Positions 55,773-64,000 of a DNA stretch of 64,000 nt are shown here, in pieces; the stretch's first letter is position 1, and the number at the start of each line of letters is the position of its first letter. The translations under genes were made by a program, and so were the position numbers. Under the pieces are notes generated by a model. That model was given only the letters and a program-made list of their open reading frames with translations, had not been told where the DNA came from and searched no databases. Origin of the DNA: Puniceicoccaceae bacterium (GTDB lineage: Bacteria > Verrucomicrobiota > Verrucomicrobiia > Opitutales > Coraliomargaritaceae); assembly GCA_018402305.1 (NCBI GenBank), contig JAGYJE010000008.1, positions 62,001 to 126,000 of the forward strand. The letters are read 5' to 3'.

Positions 55773-56147
55773 ATGGAAATTGCGGACTATTATCCAATCC
55801 TCGTGCAAATTATGATCGCTGCCAGTATCGGTGTGATTGTGCTGGTCGCGTCCAATATTTTTGGCCAGCGCGCCGAGACGACTGCAATCAAAGACTCGGC
55901 TTACGAATGCGGCATGCTGGCCGACGGATCCGGCCATGCGCGCTTCGCCGTCAAATTCTATGTGACGGCAATGCTCTTTATTTTGTTCGATATCGAAGTC
56001 GTCTTCCTAATCCCCTGGGTGCTCGTTTTTCGTGAGTTCCTGGCGGCAAATCTTCCCATCATTCTACCTGTTTTTTTCTTTCTTTCCGTCCTCATTCTGG
56101 GCCTTTTCTACGAATTGAAAAAAGGCGCGATTGAGTGGGAGAAGTAA
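55773..56147 (+). CDS. nuoA: NADH-quinone oxidoreductase subunit A
   Basis: Membrane subunit A of respiratory complex I, 124 residues. Three helices are present with the signature SAYECGM (Glu and Cys loop), RFAVKFYVTAMLFILFDIEV and VFLIPWVLVFREF; the C-terminus is LGLFYELKKGAIEWEK. The usual partner nuoB does not follow; the next gene is a c-di-AMP synthase. The remaining nuo genes must be elsewhere if complex I is made. Confidence 0.95.
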   Translation: MEIADYYPILVQIMIAASIGVIVLVASNIFGQRAETTAIKDSAYECGMLADGSGHARFAVKFYVTAMLFILFDIEVVFLIPWVLVFREFLAANLPIILPVFFFLSVLILGLFYELKKGAIEWEK

Positions 56148-56174
56148 ATATGCCGCACCTCTCGTAAGCCCTCT

Positions 56175-57536
56175 ATGCGCATAGACCGATACATCGCCAA
56201 ATCCCGTGTCATCGATATCGAGAGCGCGGACTTTGAGGGTGCGGTTTCTGAGTTACTCAACGTTTGCGACGTTACCAAGGAGCGTGGTATCACGAAAAAG
56301 GGTTTACTCAAGGAGCTCATGGGGAGGGAGGAGCAGATGACGACCTATCTGGGCAATGGTGTTTGTCTACCCCATACGCGGGTCAAAATGAAACGGCCCT
56401 ACATGATCGCGGTGGGGCGCTGCCCGAATGGTCTGGTCTATGATGGGCAAGAACAGTATCGTGACATTCGCTATATATTTCTCCTCCTGGCTTCCGAGCG
56501 GGCGCGTAGCTATCTCTACAGTCTCGCTTCGCTTGCTCGGGTTTTTCAAGATAGTGGACACATGGCACGGCTGAGTGCGGCCGAAGCGCTCATTGATTTC
56601 CGAAAAGAGCTCAAAAATGTCTTCGGTGGTGAGGAAGGGGGCAAACCACGTCGCCGTCACAATCGGTTCAACAACCTGATTCTCCGTGAAGCAGCGAAAA
56701 TCGCCCGGGGGGCTCAGTGCACCTCGGCACTGATCTTTGCAGATACATTCGGCGGTGGCGTGGAAGTTGGCTCCGTTTTCAAAAACTTTAAGACGGTGCT
56801 TATTGCCCACGGCACTTCGGAGGCCGCGACAGACCGGGAGGAAATTGATGCGGTGATTCCTATTCGATCTTATAGCAATCATCGATTTTCACAGTTGCGC
56901 AGTGCGGTGTTGATCGGGCTAACGCGGGGCATTTTCTCTAGTCAGGATCGCCTTTGCTGCGTGGGTGGGTTGCCGCAGAGTAATCAATTTGACAGCATCA
57001 CCGTGGTCGATGTGGAGCGGGAGTTTGATACCATGCTGGCGAGTAAGTCCGATATGTTACCGGCCAGCGTGAAGCCGGAGGTCATCGAACGCGTCCTCGC
57101 CATAGCCACAGAACTGGCTGTCGAGGGGCGCGAGGGCCATCCGGTTGGCTGCCTCTTCGCTTTGGGGAACGCGGACTCGATCTCACAATATACAAAGCCG
57201 CTCATTCTAAACCCCTTCTATGGATACAAGGATGAGGATCGCAATATTCTCAATCCCTTTATGGACGAAACCGTTAAGGAATTGTCCTCGATTGATGGCG
57301 CATTTATCATCCGGGGGGATGGAGTGCTGGTTTCAGCCGGATCCCTCATTCATGCCCCGGATTACACGCATGAGCTTCCCAGTGGTTTGGGTAGTCGGCA
57401 TGCGGCAGCGGCATCCATCACGCAAGCGGTCGACTGCCTGTGTATCGTTGTTTCTGGCAGCACCGGGCAGGTCACCCTTTTTCGAAAAGGAAAGATGCTT
57501 CCTCTGATTGAAAAAGCACTGCTGCGTAATTCATGA
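56175..57536 (+). CDS. Diadenylate cyclase with N-terminal PTS EIIA domain
   Basis: A 453-residue c-di-AMP synthase with an unusual layout. Residues about 10-150 form a type-2 PTS EIIA fold (LLKELMGREEQMTTYLGNGV) with the phospho-acceptor His67 in CLPHTRVKM. Residues about 160-300 look like the pyruvate-kinase C-terminal domain found in archaeal-type DacZ (LREAAKIARGAQCTSALIFA). Residues 303-450 are the DAC domain: VIERVLAIATELAVEGREGH, PVGCLFALGNAD, the DGA motif at 374-376 and GSRHAAAASIT with Arg408-His409. Both catalytic motifs and the EIIA histidine are intact. Alone after nuoA with a 27-bp gap. Confidence 0.85.
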   Translation: MRIDRYIAKSRVIDIESADFEGAVSELLNVCDVTKERGITKKGLLKELMGREEQMTTYLGNGVCLPHTRVKMKRPYMIAVGRCPNGLVYDGQEQYRDIRYIFLLLASERARSYLYSLASLARVFQDSGHMARLSAAEALIDFRKELKNVFGGEEGGKPRRRHNRFNNLILREAAKIARGAQCTSALIFADTFGGGVEVGSVFKNFKTVLIAHGTSEAATDREEIDAVIPIRSYSNHRFSQLRSAVLIGLTRGIFSSQDRLCCVGGLPQSNQFDSITVVDVEREFDTMLASKSDMLPASVKPEVIERVLAIATELAVEGREGHPVGCLFALGNADSISQYTKPLILNPFYGYKDEDRNILNPFMDETVKELSSIDGAFIIRGDGVLVSAGSLIHAPDYTHELPSGLGSRHAAAASITQAVDCLCIVVSGSTGQVTLFRKGKMLPLIEKALLRNS

Positions 57537-57802
57537 CCAAATAGTTGGGGACGGCGGATCAGCGTTGAGCTAGCAGCGTACGCACCGTCCCGGAACACGC
57601 AGGTGCGCACGCGCCATCCGAGAGAAACCCTCGAGCGCATGGGTCTTAAAAAATAGATAATTGACAGCCCAACTAATGGCCCTAGGTATAGGCATTATGC
57701 TGAGCAACAAACGATCAAAACAACCAAGTGCCTCCTATTTTATAGCCGGGTAATAATTTTTTGGTTGACTCGTTTTGTTTTTGCGGAATAGTGGACGGGA
57801 TT
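57537..57802 (+). other. Gap between cyclase gene and RAYT copy 2
   Basis: Non-coding stretch that is the parent of the noisy copies further on. It contains GGGGACGGCGGATCAGCG, the CGTACGCACCGTCC block, a TTAAAAAATAGATAATTGAC run and the AT-rich 5' flank shared by all RAYT copies. No terminator hairpin for the upstream gene was identified. Confidence 0.6.
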
Positions 57803-58228
57803 ATGGGAAGACGGATACGCAGATTGGTGTCGAAGAAATCTACAGTTATCCACCATGCGATGAGCCGTATTGTGGGTGGTCAGATGCTTTTGGGTGACCG
57901 GGAAAAGGAGGTGCTGCGGCGTCTGCTCTGGCGTGTGGCGGATTTTTCGGGGGTGGAGGTGCTGACGTATTCGATTATGAGCAACCACTTCCATGTGCTG
58001 GTACGGGTCCCGGAGAAGGATCGGGCAGTCTCGGATGCGGAGCTTTTACGTCGCTTTAAGGTGCTCTACCCGAAGCCGACGCGGTATCAGACGGCGTCCT
58101 TTGTCCGTTTGGAGAGCGCTCTGCGGGAGGGGACGGAGGAAGCGGTGGCGGTGCGGGCACAACTACTTGCGCTGAGGCGAACTCTGGGTCCGTCGACACG
58201 CACCATGATCGGCGACGCTGAAGATTAA
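57803..58228 (+). pseudogene. RAYT copy 2, truncated by IS630 sequence
   Basis: Identical in layout to copies 1 and 3 from the ATG (MGRRIRRLVSK) through SNHFHVLVRVPEKDRAVSD and VAVRAQLLA. At about 58171 the match to copy 3 stops (ACTTGCG then CTGAGGCG instead of CGGATGCAC) and IS630 sequence begins. The catalytic-Tyr helix and the C-terminal module are lost. The frame runs on to 58228 by chance. Confidence 0.8.
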
Positions 58229-58663
58229 TCCCGAGCGTGCGCAACTCTTTCCAGATTTTGTCCGCCTTTACGTGCAGGGCTTCGGCAAGCAAACGCCCAT
58301 TCCACTGAGCATAGCCTTCAGGCGGCTTTTCGTCGAGTTGCGTTAATAAGCGAGCGCGGAAAGATAGCGCATCGCCGCCTTCAGGGGGACGGCCAGGGCG
58401 AAAGTCGTCGCGCAAGCCTTCGATGCCCTCACGCTCGAAACGCACTCTCCACTTCGAAACCGTTGCCGGGCGGGTCTCGATCACTTCGGCAATCTGAAGA
58501 TTACTCGTGACCATCTGCCGCTTTCAAGATGATACGTGCACGATCTGAGTGTCGGCGCTGGTTTTGGAAGGCGCACCAGGCGTTCAAGCTCGGCGCGTTC
58601 GTTTGTAGTCAGGTTGATCGGAGTAGCAGGTTTGCCGCGAAGTAACTTGAGTTCCGCTATCAA
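58172..58663 (-). pseudogene. IS630-family transposase fragment
   Basis: The N-terminal half of an IS630-type transposase in opposite orientation to the RAYT. Pieces in order: MIAELKLLRGKPATPINLTT, NERAELERLVR, RRHSDRARIILKAADGHE, then after a small deletion near 58510 SNLQIAEVIETRPATVSKWR (helix-turn-helix), GIEGLRDDFRPGRPPEGGD and GINLQRRRSWCVSTDPEFAS. The DDE catalytic half is absent because the fragment ends at the RAYT junction. At least one frameshift. Not functional. Confidence 0.75.
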
Positions 58664-58667
58664 CTAA

Positions 58668-60045
58668 TACTAGCGGCGTACGCACCATCTCGGAACACGC
58701 AGGCACACGCCACCCGAGAGAAACTCGAGCGCATGGGTCTTAAAAAGATAATTTACAGCCTAACTAATGGCCCCAGGTATAGGCATTATGCTGAGCAACA
58801 AACGATCAAAACAACAAAGTGCCTCCTATTTTTTAGCCGGGTTATAAGTTTTGGTTTTAAGCATTTGTGTTATTGCCCACGGCACTTCGGAGGCCGCGAC
58901 AGACCGGGAGGAAATTGATGCGGTGATTCCTATTCGATCTTATAGCAATCATCGATTTTCACAGTGCGCAGTGCGGTGTTGATCGGGCTAACGCGGGCAT
59001 TTTCTAGTCAGACGCCTTGTGCGTGGGTGGGTGCCGCAGAGTATCAATTTGACAGCATCACCGTGGTCGATGTGGAGCGGGAGTTGATACCATGCTGGCG
59101 AGTAAGTCCGATATGGGCCAGCGTGAAGCCGGAGGCCGAACGCGTTCCGCCATAGCCACAGAACTGGTGTCGAGGGGGGGGGCCATCCGGGTGGCTGCCT
59201 CTTCGCTTTGGGGAACGCGGACTGATCTCACAATATACAAAGCCGCTCATTCTAAACCCCTTCTATGGATACAAGGATGAGGATCGCAATATTCTCAATC
59301 CCTTTATGGACGAAACCGTTAAGGAATTGTCCTCGATTGATGGCGCATTTATCATCCGGGCGATGGAGTGCTGGTTTCAGCCGGATCCCTCATTCATGCC
59401 CCGATTACACGCATGAGCTTCCCAGGTTTGGGCAGCCGGCATGCGGCAGCGGCATCCATCACGCAAGCGGTCGACGCCTGTGTATCGTTGTTTCTGGCAG
59501 CACCGGGCAGGTCACCCTTTTCGAAAAGGAGATGCTTCCTCTGATTGAGCGCACTGCTGCGTAATTGGGCGACCAAAAGTTGGGGACGGCGGATCAGCGT
59601 TGGCAGCAGCGTACGCACCGTCCGAACACAGAAGGAGCGCCATCCGAGAGAAACCCTCGAGCCATGGGTCTTAAAAAATAGATAATTGACAGCCCAACTA
59701 ATGGCCCAGGTAGGCATTATGCTGAGCAACAAACGATCAAAACAACCAAGTGCCTCCTATTTTATAGCCGGGTAATAATTTTTGTCGAAAAGGAAAGATG
59801 CTTCCTCTGATTGAAAAGCACTGTTGCGAATTCATGACCAAATAGTTGGGGACGGCGGATCAGCTGAGCTAGCAGCGTACGCACGTCCGGAACACGGCGG
59901 CACGCGCCATCCGAGAGAAACCTCGAGCGCATGGGTCTTAAAAATAGATAATTGACAGCCCAACTAACCTAGGTATAGGCATATGGCTGAGCAACAACGA
60001 TCAAAACAACCAAGTGCCTCCTATTTTATAGCCGGGTAATAATTT
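58668..60045 (+). repeat. Repeated, indel-laden copies of the cyclase 3' end and its flank
   Basis: A mosaic of duplicates of 56.81-57.77 kb. 58668-58856 copies the intergenic block. 58866-59572 copies the last ~725 bp of the cyclase gene. 59573-59784 is the intergenic block again. 59785-59835 is the last ~55 bp of the gene. 59836-60045 is the intergenic block a third time, leading into RAYT copy 3. Differences in the cyclase copy are mostly small deletions (for example CAGTTGCGCAG to CAGTGCGCAG), with few substitutions. No frame is open, so none of these copies encodes a cyclase. Confidence 0.8.
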
Positions 60046-60087
60046 TTGGTTGACTCGTTTTGTTTTTGTGGAATAGTGGACGGGATT

Positions 60088-61225
60088 ATGGGAAGACGGA
60101 TACGCAGATTGGTGTCGAAGAAATCTACAGTTATCCACCATGCGATGAGCCGTATCGTGGGTGGTCAGATGCTTTTGGGTGACCGGGAAAAGGATAGAAG
60201 TGGTGGCGTCTGCTCTGGCGTGTGGCGGATTTTTCGGGGGTGGAGGTGCTGACGTATTCGATTATGTCGAACCACTTCCATGTGCTGGTACGGGTCCCGG
60301 AGAAGGATCGGGCAGTCTCGGATGCGGAGCTTTTACGTCGCTTTAAGGTGCTCTACCCGAAGCCGACGCGGTATCAGACGGCGTCCTTTGTCCGTTTGGA
60401 GAGCGCTCTGCGGGAGGGGACGGAGGAAGCGGTGGCGGTGCGGGCACAACTACTTGCGCGGATGCACGATCTTTCTGAGTTCATGAAGACGCTGAAGCAG
60501 CGCTTTTCGATCTGGTATAACCGGAACCATGACAATCGACTGGGCACCTTGTGGATGGACCGTTTTAAGAGTGTGCTGGTGGAGGGGAAGGGCAATCCGC
60601 TACAGACGATGGCGGCTTATATCGACCTGAACCCGGTTCGGGCGGGGCTGGTGGAGGATCCGAAGGATTACCGCTGGTGCGGCTATGCCGAGGCGGTGGC
60701 GGGGAACCTGAAGGCGCAGCGTGGGCTGGGGGTGGTTTGGGCGAGGTATGCGAGTGGCGAGCCGCGATACGTGCGAGCGGATACGGGTGGCGAGATACGG
60801 ATACGGGTGGCGGGATACGGGATGGGATCCGGTGGATAAGGAGTGGATACGGGATCCGGGATCCGGGTGGGATACGGTGGGCGGGGCCCGTTTGAAGTCT
60901 GGCTCTGGCGGCGCACCGGAGTTTGATCTTTGGGAAGGGAGCTTCGCCATGGGATTGCCGGGGGAAGCGGATTGACCGGGCGACGGCGGAGCGGGTTTTG
61001 AATGAGGAAGGGGGCGAGTTGCCGATGTCGGTGGTCTTGCGCTGCCGGGTGCGTTATTTCACGGACGGTGCGGTGCTGGGCACTTCGGAGTTTGTGCGGG
61101 GCTATGCGGTGGCGTGGCAGACGGGGCGGAAGCGCAAGCATGCGGTGGCGGTGCGATCGGCGCGGGGTGCATCATGGGGTGACCTAGCGGTGGTTAATGC
61201 GATTCGGCGATCCGTGTTCGGTTGA
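60088..61225 (+). pseudogene. RAYT copy 3, frameshifted but nearly full length
   Basis: The most complete copy. The start MGRRIRRLVSKKSTVIHHAM is followed by a +2-bp change near 60194 (GGATAGAAGTGG where copy 2 has GGAGGTGCTGCGG). The frame then continues through FSGVEVLTYSIMSNHFHVLV and FSIWYNRNHDNRLGTLWMD to DPKDYRWCGYAEAVAG. An octamer-repeat block (about 60756-60890) breaks the frame again before the C-terminal module: LIFGKGASPWDCRGKRIDRA, TAERVLNEEGGELPMSVVLR and FTDGAVLGTSEFVRGYAVAW, ending VVNAIRRSVFG at 61225. Confidence 0.8.
60756..60890 (+). repeat. Octamer array inside RAYT copy 3
   Basis: GCGATACGTGCGAGCGGATA, GAGATACGGATACGGGTGG and GGATCCGGGATCCGGGTGGG type units replace the linker between the catalytic and C-terminal parts of the transposase, at the same place as in copy 1 but with different unit order. 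This matches the dispersed GGGATRCG family. Confidence 0.65.
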
Positions 61226-61363
61226 TTGAATTGGTTTGATGGGCTTCGTGCCTTTGCTGGCGACTTTTCAAGTCTTTGATGAACTGAGTTTGAGTGAATT
61301 CTTCCCCTAGGATTGAAAGGGTATTGCGCTTGCTGGGTAGAGCGGCAGGAATGAGGAGCAGCT

Positions 61364-63811
61364 ATGGGGGAAAGAACACCAAACATTGTGCATGCCTTTT
61401 GGGAGAGCGGGGATACGGGCCTGGTCCTGCTCTCGACGAATTGGTTATCGACAACCATGCGTCCGCCGCTCTTGCTTGGTCCGCTCAACCAACCGTTCGC
61501 CAAATTGGATCGGTTATCGCCTGCTGAATGTGGGCGTTATTGCCGCTATTATAGGCACAAGAACAGCTGGATTTTTACGATTCATTCTGGGCGTCACCCA
61601 GAATTACTTGATCGTCAGAGGCGTGTTTTTTTGGCAGGCGCGTTCAATCAATGGGGCGATGCCGCCGGTCAGAGTGATTGGGAGCTCAAACCCGCCAGTG
61701 AAGCGGCTGAAACGCGCTACGAACTAAAAGTGCCGCTGAATCGGCTTCCATGCGATAAGAAGTTCGCCTTCAAGTTTATCACGGGCTCTGGGGATTGGCT
61801 GGACGTTCCGGACAGTGCGCCAAATCGAGTCTCTGAGGGGGGTGTTGCGAACTTTTTGTTCAACCCTGAGCAATCAGGACAACACATTTTTCGCTTCAAG
61901 ACCCCGGATGGCTACGAACCGGTTGGCAATGAAAAAATCGTCTGGCGGGATGATGTTGCGGAAGAGGTCCACGAGTTGCCGCACACACAGTTTTTAACAG
62001 CTGCAAAAACCGATTTGGAGCTCGGTGCGATTGTGCGTGGCTCGGAGACAACTTTTCGCTTGTTTGCCCCCAGGGCGAGCGGCGTGAAGGTTTTTTTTGG
62101 GCAAAAAGCAGACCAATCCGACGCGTTGACGGAGTCGCTTTCGGTGCGGGACGGCGTGGTTTGGGAGCTGAGTGTGCCCAAAAATCTCGACGGTTATTTC
62201 TACAGCTTTCGGGTCGAAGGAAAAAGTATTGAAGGTACTTCGCACTTCGATCCCTCGTTTACCGTGCTGGACCCCTATGCAAAGGCCTGTGTAGGGCGTT
62301 GGGGCCCGGGGATCGTCGTGGGCCCGGAGCGACTACGTGTAATTAAAAAGCCCTTCAATCCACCGCCGTGGCATGATTTGGTCATTTTGGAGGGACACCT
62401 GAGAGATTTAGCTGCGCATGCACCGGTCGAAATGAGCGCAGATGAGCGTTTGGGCTACACCGGGCTGCGCAAGTGGTTACGGGCGGAAGGCTCTTATTTA
62501 AAAGAGATTGGAGTGAATGCAATTGAACTGCAACCGATTCAGGAATTCGATAATCCAAGCAGGGAAGACTACCACTGGGGCTACATGACGGTTAATTACT
62601 TTTCGCCGGAGAGCAGCTACGCCCTGGAACCGGAGCGTGCTTCGCAAATCGAGGAATTCCGTGGCCTTGTGGAAGATTTCCATGAAGAGGGCATCGCGGT
62701 CATTTTGGATGTGGTATATAACCACGTGGGCGAGCCAAACCACCTTCTATTCATCGATAAATTTTATTACTTTCATCTCGACGAAGCAAATGACCTGGTC
62801 AACTGGAGTGGCTGTGGGAACGACTTGCGCTGTGATACACCGATGGGGCGACGTTTGATCCTCGATAGTTTAAGGCACCTCGTCGAGACCTACGACGTCG
62901 ACGGTTTTCGCTTTGATTTGGCGGAGCTGATTGGAATTGAGGTGCTTCGTGAAATCGAGATCGAGCTGAAGAAGATAAAGCCCTCGCTCATACTGATTGC
63001 GGAGCCCTGGAGTTTTCGCGGGCACATTCAGAAGGAGCTCCGGGAGACCGGCTTCGCTTCCTGGAACGACGGCTATCGCGATGGCATCGCGGACTACGTT
63101 TGTGGGCGGGGGAGCCAGGATACGGTGCGCCACTTTATGGCGGCTTCTCCCGGGACAACGCGCTTCGCGGCGCAGACGATTAATTACACCGAGTCGCATG
63201 ACGACCATTGCTGGCTGGACCGAATCACGGAGCGCCCGAAGCGCGACGGGGATGACCCGACGCTACTTGACCGCCGCCGGACACACCTCATGGCCTCGAT
63301 GTTACTGGCTTCGCTTGGTGTCCCAATGCTTTCTGCGGGTCAGGACTTCCTTCGTTCCAAGCGGGGTCTGTCAAACACCTATCAGCGGGGGGACATCAAC
63401 GCGCTGGATTACAATCGGCGCTTTGTTTACTCGGGGACGCATGGCTACTTTCGGGACTGGATTCGCTTTCGGCGCTCGCCGGAAGGGAAAGCGCTTCGAC
63501 TCGACGGCGGGTTGAGCGAGAGTTATCTAAAATTCTTTTTCGCGGAGGGTTCGAGTGCGGCGGTTGTTGTATTCAACGCCGACCGCTCGATCGATGCCCC
63601 GAAACTGGTCTACGCAATCAATCCGCATCTGGAGTATGCGGCCATTGAATGCGCGGAGGTGCAGCCGAAGAGTCTTTTGCAGATCGCCGACCAGGAGCGG
63701 TTTCGGCCGGAGGGGCTGGGCGCGGCGCAGATCCCGCTCGACGCGACCCGTATTTATCTGCCGCCGTTGTCCTGCGGGCTTTGGTTGGCGGGTGGGCCGG
63801 CCGATACTTGA
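61364..63811 (+). CDS. GH13 glycogen debranching enzyme/pullulanase
   Basis: An 815-residue alpha-amylase-family enzyme that cleaves alpha-1,6 branches in glycogen or starch. Two N-terminal CBM48-like beta domains come first: [20 protein letters not shown] near residue 90, then [20 protein letters not shown] near 230. The GH13 barrel has [33 protein letters not shown] (motif I), [12 protein letters not shown] (motif II, nucleophile Asp), [12 protein letters not shown] (motif III, acid/base Glu) and [12 protein letters not shown] (motif IV). The short C-terminal domain ends in [15 protein letters not shown]. No signal peptide, so it acts in the cytosol on glycogen. It stands alone after the RAYT region. 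Confidence 0.87.
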   Translation: MGERTPNIVHAFWESGDTGLVLLSTNWLSTTMRPPLLLGPLNQPFAKLDRLSPAECGRYCRYYRHKNSWIFTIHSGRHPELLDRQRRVFLAGAFNQWGDAAGQSDWELKPASEAAETRYELKVPLNRLPCDKKFAFKFITGSGDWLDVPDSAPNRVSEGGVANFLFNPEQSGQHIFRFKTPDGYEPVGNEKIVWRDDVAEEVHELPHTQFLTAAKTDLELGAIVRGSETTFRLFAPRASGVKVFFGQKADQSDALTESLSVRDGVVWELSVPKNLDGYFYSFRVEGKSIEGTSHFDPSFTVLDPYAKACVGRWGPGIVVGPERLRVIKKPFNPPPWHDLVILEGHLRDLAAHAPVEMSADERLGYTGLRKWLRAEGSYLKEIGVNAIELQPIQEFDNPSREDYHWGYMTVNYFSPESSYALEPERASQIEEFRGLVEDFHEEGIAVILDVVYNHVGEPNHLLFIDKFYYFHLDEANDLVNWSGCGNDLRCDTPMGRRLILDSLRHLVETYDVDGFRFDLAELIGIEVLREIEIELKKIKPSLILIAEPWSFRGHIQKELRETGFASWNDGYRDGIADYVCGRGSQDTVRHFMAASPGTTRFAAQTINYTESHDDHCWLDRITERPKRDGDDPTLLDRRRTHLMASMLLASLGVPMLSAGQDFLRSKRGLSNTYQRGDINALDYNRRFVYSGTHGYFRDWIRFRRSPEGKALRLDGGLSESYLKFFFAEGSSAAVVVFNADRSIDAPKLVYAINPHLEYAAIECAEVQPKSLLQIADQERFRPEGLGAAQIPLDATRIYLPPLSCGLWLAGGPADT

Positions 63812-63862
63812 AGGGGGATCGTTTCATCAAGGTGACTGATCAGTTAGCTATAGAACTCTTCC

Positions 63863-63879
63863 GGTCGGGCGAGCCGACC
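63863..63879. terminator. Hairpin after the debranching enzyme gene
   Basis: GGTCGG and CCGACC form a 6-bp stem with a GCGAG loop about 50 bp after the stop codon. No T-run follows on either strand, so intrinsic termination is doubtful. Confidence 0.25.
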
Positions 63880-63930
63880 ACCTTCCCTGAGAGGTAAGGA
63901 GCTGAGTCCGGTGATGGCAGAACCCTTCAT

Positions 63931-64000
63931 TCATCTTTATGCCAAAGGCTTCGGAAAAAATCTTTGACGATTTCCGATGTCGCTCCAGCCTGCTCCAAAT
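63931..64000 (-). CDS. C-terminal end of an unidentified gene (partial)
   Basis: Reading in from the right edge on the minus strand, one frame gives LEQAGATSEIVKDFFRSLWH then KDE and a TGA at 63931-63933. It has natural-looking composition and faces the debranching gene convergently, but it is only 22 codons long. Too short to identify. Confidence 0.3.

Noticed and set aside
58056-58514. IS630 frame continuing past the junction into the RAYT
   Set aside because: The frame stays open by chance on the antisense of the RAYT coding sequence; similarity to IS630 transposases ends at about 58172.
59092-59564. Short open frames resembling parts of the c-di-AMP synthase
   Set aside because: They are pieces of an indel-broken duplicate of 56.8-57.5 kb and cannot encode a functional protein.

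Overview
The window looks like a chromosomal stretch of a marine or anaerobic Verrucomicrobiota bacterium, probably of the Opitutales/Puniceicoccales type. This is inferred from gene content and protein character, not from a marker gene. Pointers are the PEP-CTERM protein, the lysine-rich tail on the vegetative sigma factor, a class Ic (chlamydial-type) ribonucleotide reductase, a mutagenesis cassette (imuA-imuB-dnaE2), and a Na+-pumping methylmalonyl-CoA decarboxylase module. No rRNA, tRNA, phage or cas gene was recognised.

Layout. 1-3.7 kb: a PutP-like Na+/solute symporter running off the left edge, an Ahr-type aldehyde reductase, a TMEM14-like membrane protein and an ArsR-methyltransferase fusion. 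3.8-5.0 kb: first copy of a REP-associated tyrosine transposase (RAYT) element. 5.0-10.6 kb: imuA-imuB-dnaE2 on the minus strand. 10.7-13.6 kb: a three-gene minus-strand cluster of beta-ketoacyl synthase, acyl carrier protein and a phytoene-desaturase-like FAD enzyme. 13.8-19.3 kb: galE followed by a TolC/MacA/MacB-like export operon whose ATPase is frameshifted. 19.3-25.5 kb: cytidine deaminase, TPR protein, DtxR-family regulator, MscS channel, peptidoglycan amidase, MATE exporter. 26.1-30.7 kb: nrdB-nrdA behind a pair of NrdR boxes, closed by a clear terminator. 30.7-33.3 kb: an accessory strip of broken genes, a PEP-CTERM protein and a REP-like repeat cluster. 33.4-46.2 kb: the metabolic core. 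Cobalamin adenosyltransferase and both methylmalonyl-CoA mutase subunits are on the minus strand. Divergent from them are epimerase, the four-subunit Na+-translocating methylmalonyl-CoA decarboxylase (mmdA, D, C, B), a CoA transferase, MeaB and a nitrilase-fold amidase. 46.2-55.7 kb: housekeeping (thrS, tatA, rpoD, dnaG) with two lipoproteins and a DUF362-like protein. 55.8-57.5 kb: nuoA and a c-di-AMP synthase with an N-terminal PTS EIIA domain. 57.5-61.2 kb: a rearranged RAYT/IS630 region with repeated, indel-laden copies of its flank. 61.4-63.8 kb: a GH13 glycogen debranching enzyme.

How the genes work together. The 33-46 kb genes form a closed succinate-to-propionate route. CoA transferase makes succinyl-CoA from propionyl-CoA. 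MutAB, with adenosylcobalamin supplied by the adenosyltransferase and MeaB as chaperone, gives (R)-methylmalonyl-CoA. The epimerase gives the (S) form. MmdABCD decarboxylates it to propionyl-CoA while exporting Na+. The symporter at the left edge is a possible consumer of that Na+ gradient.

The most unusual items are: the EIIA-DacZ-like cyclase fusion; a REP-like cluster with two exact 61-bp intervals; an octanucleotide repeat family (GGGATACG/GGGATGCG) scattered between genes and inside the RAYT elements; the deletion-laden repeats at 58.7-60.0 kb, which may be an assembly artefact; the tyrosine-less NrdB; a DnaG whose zinc ribbon has lost most of its ligands; and an enlarged MmdB.
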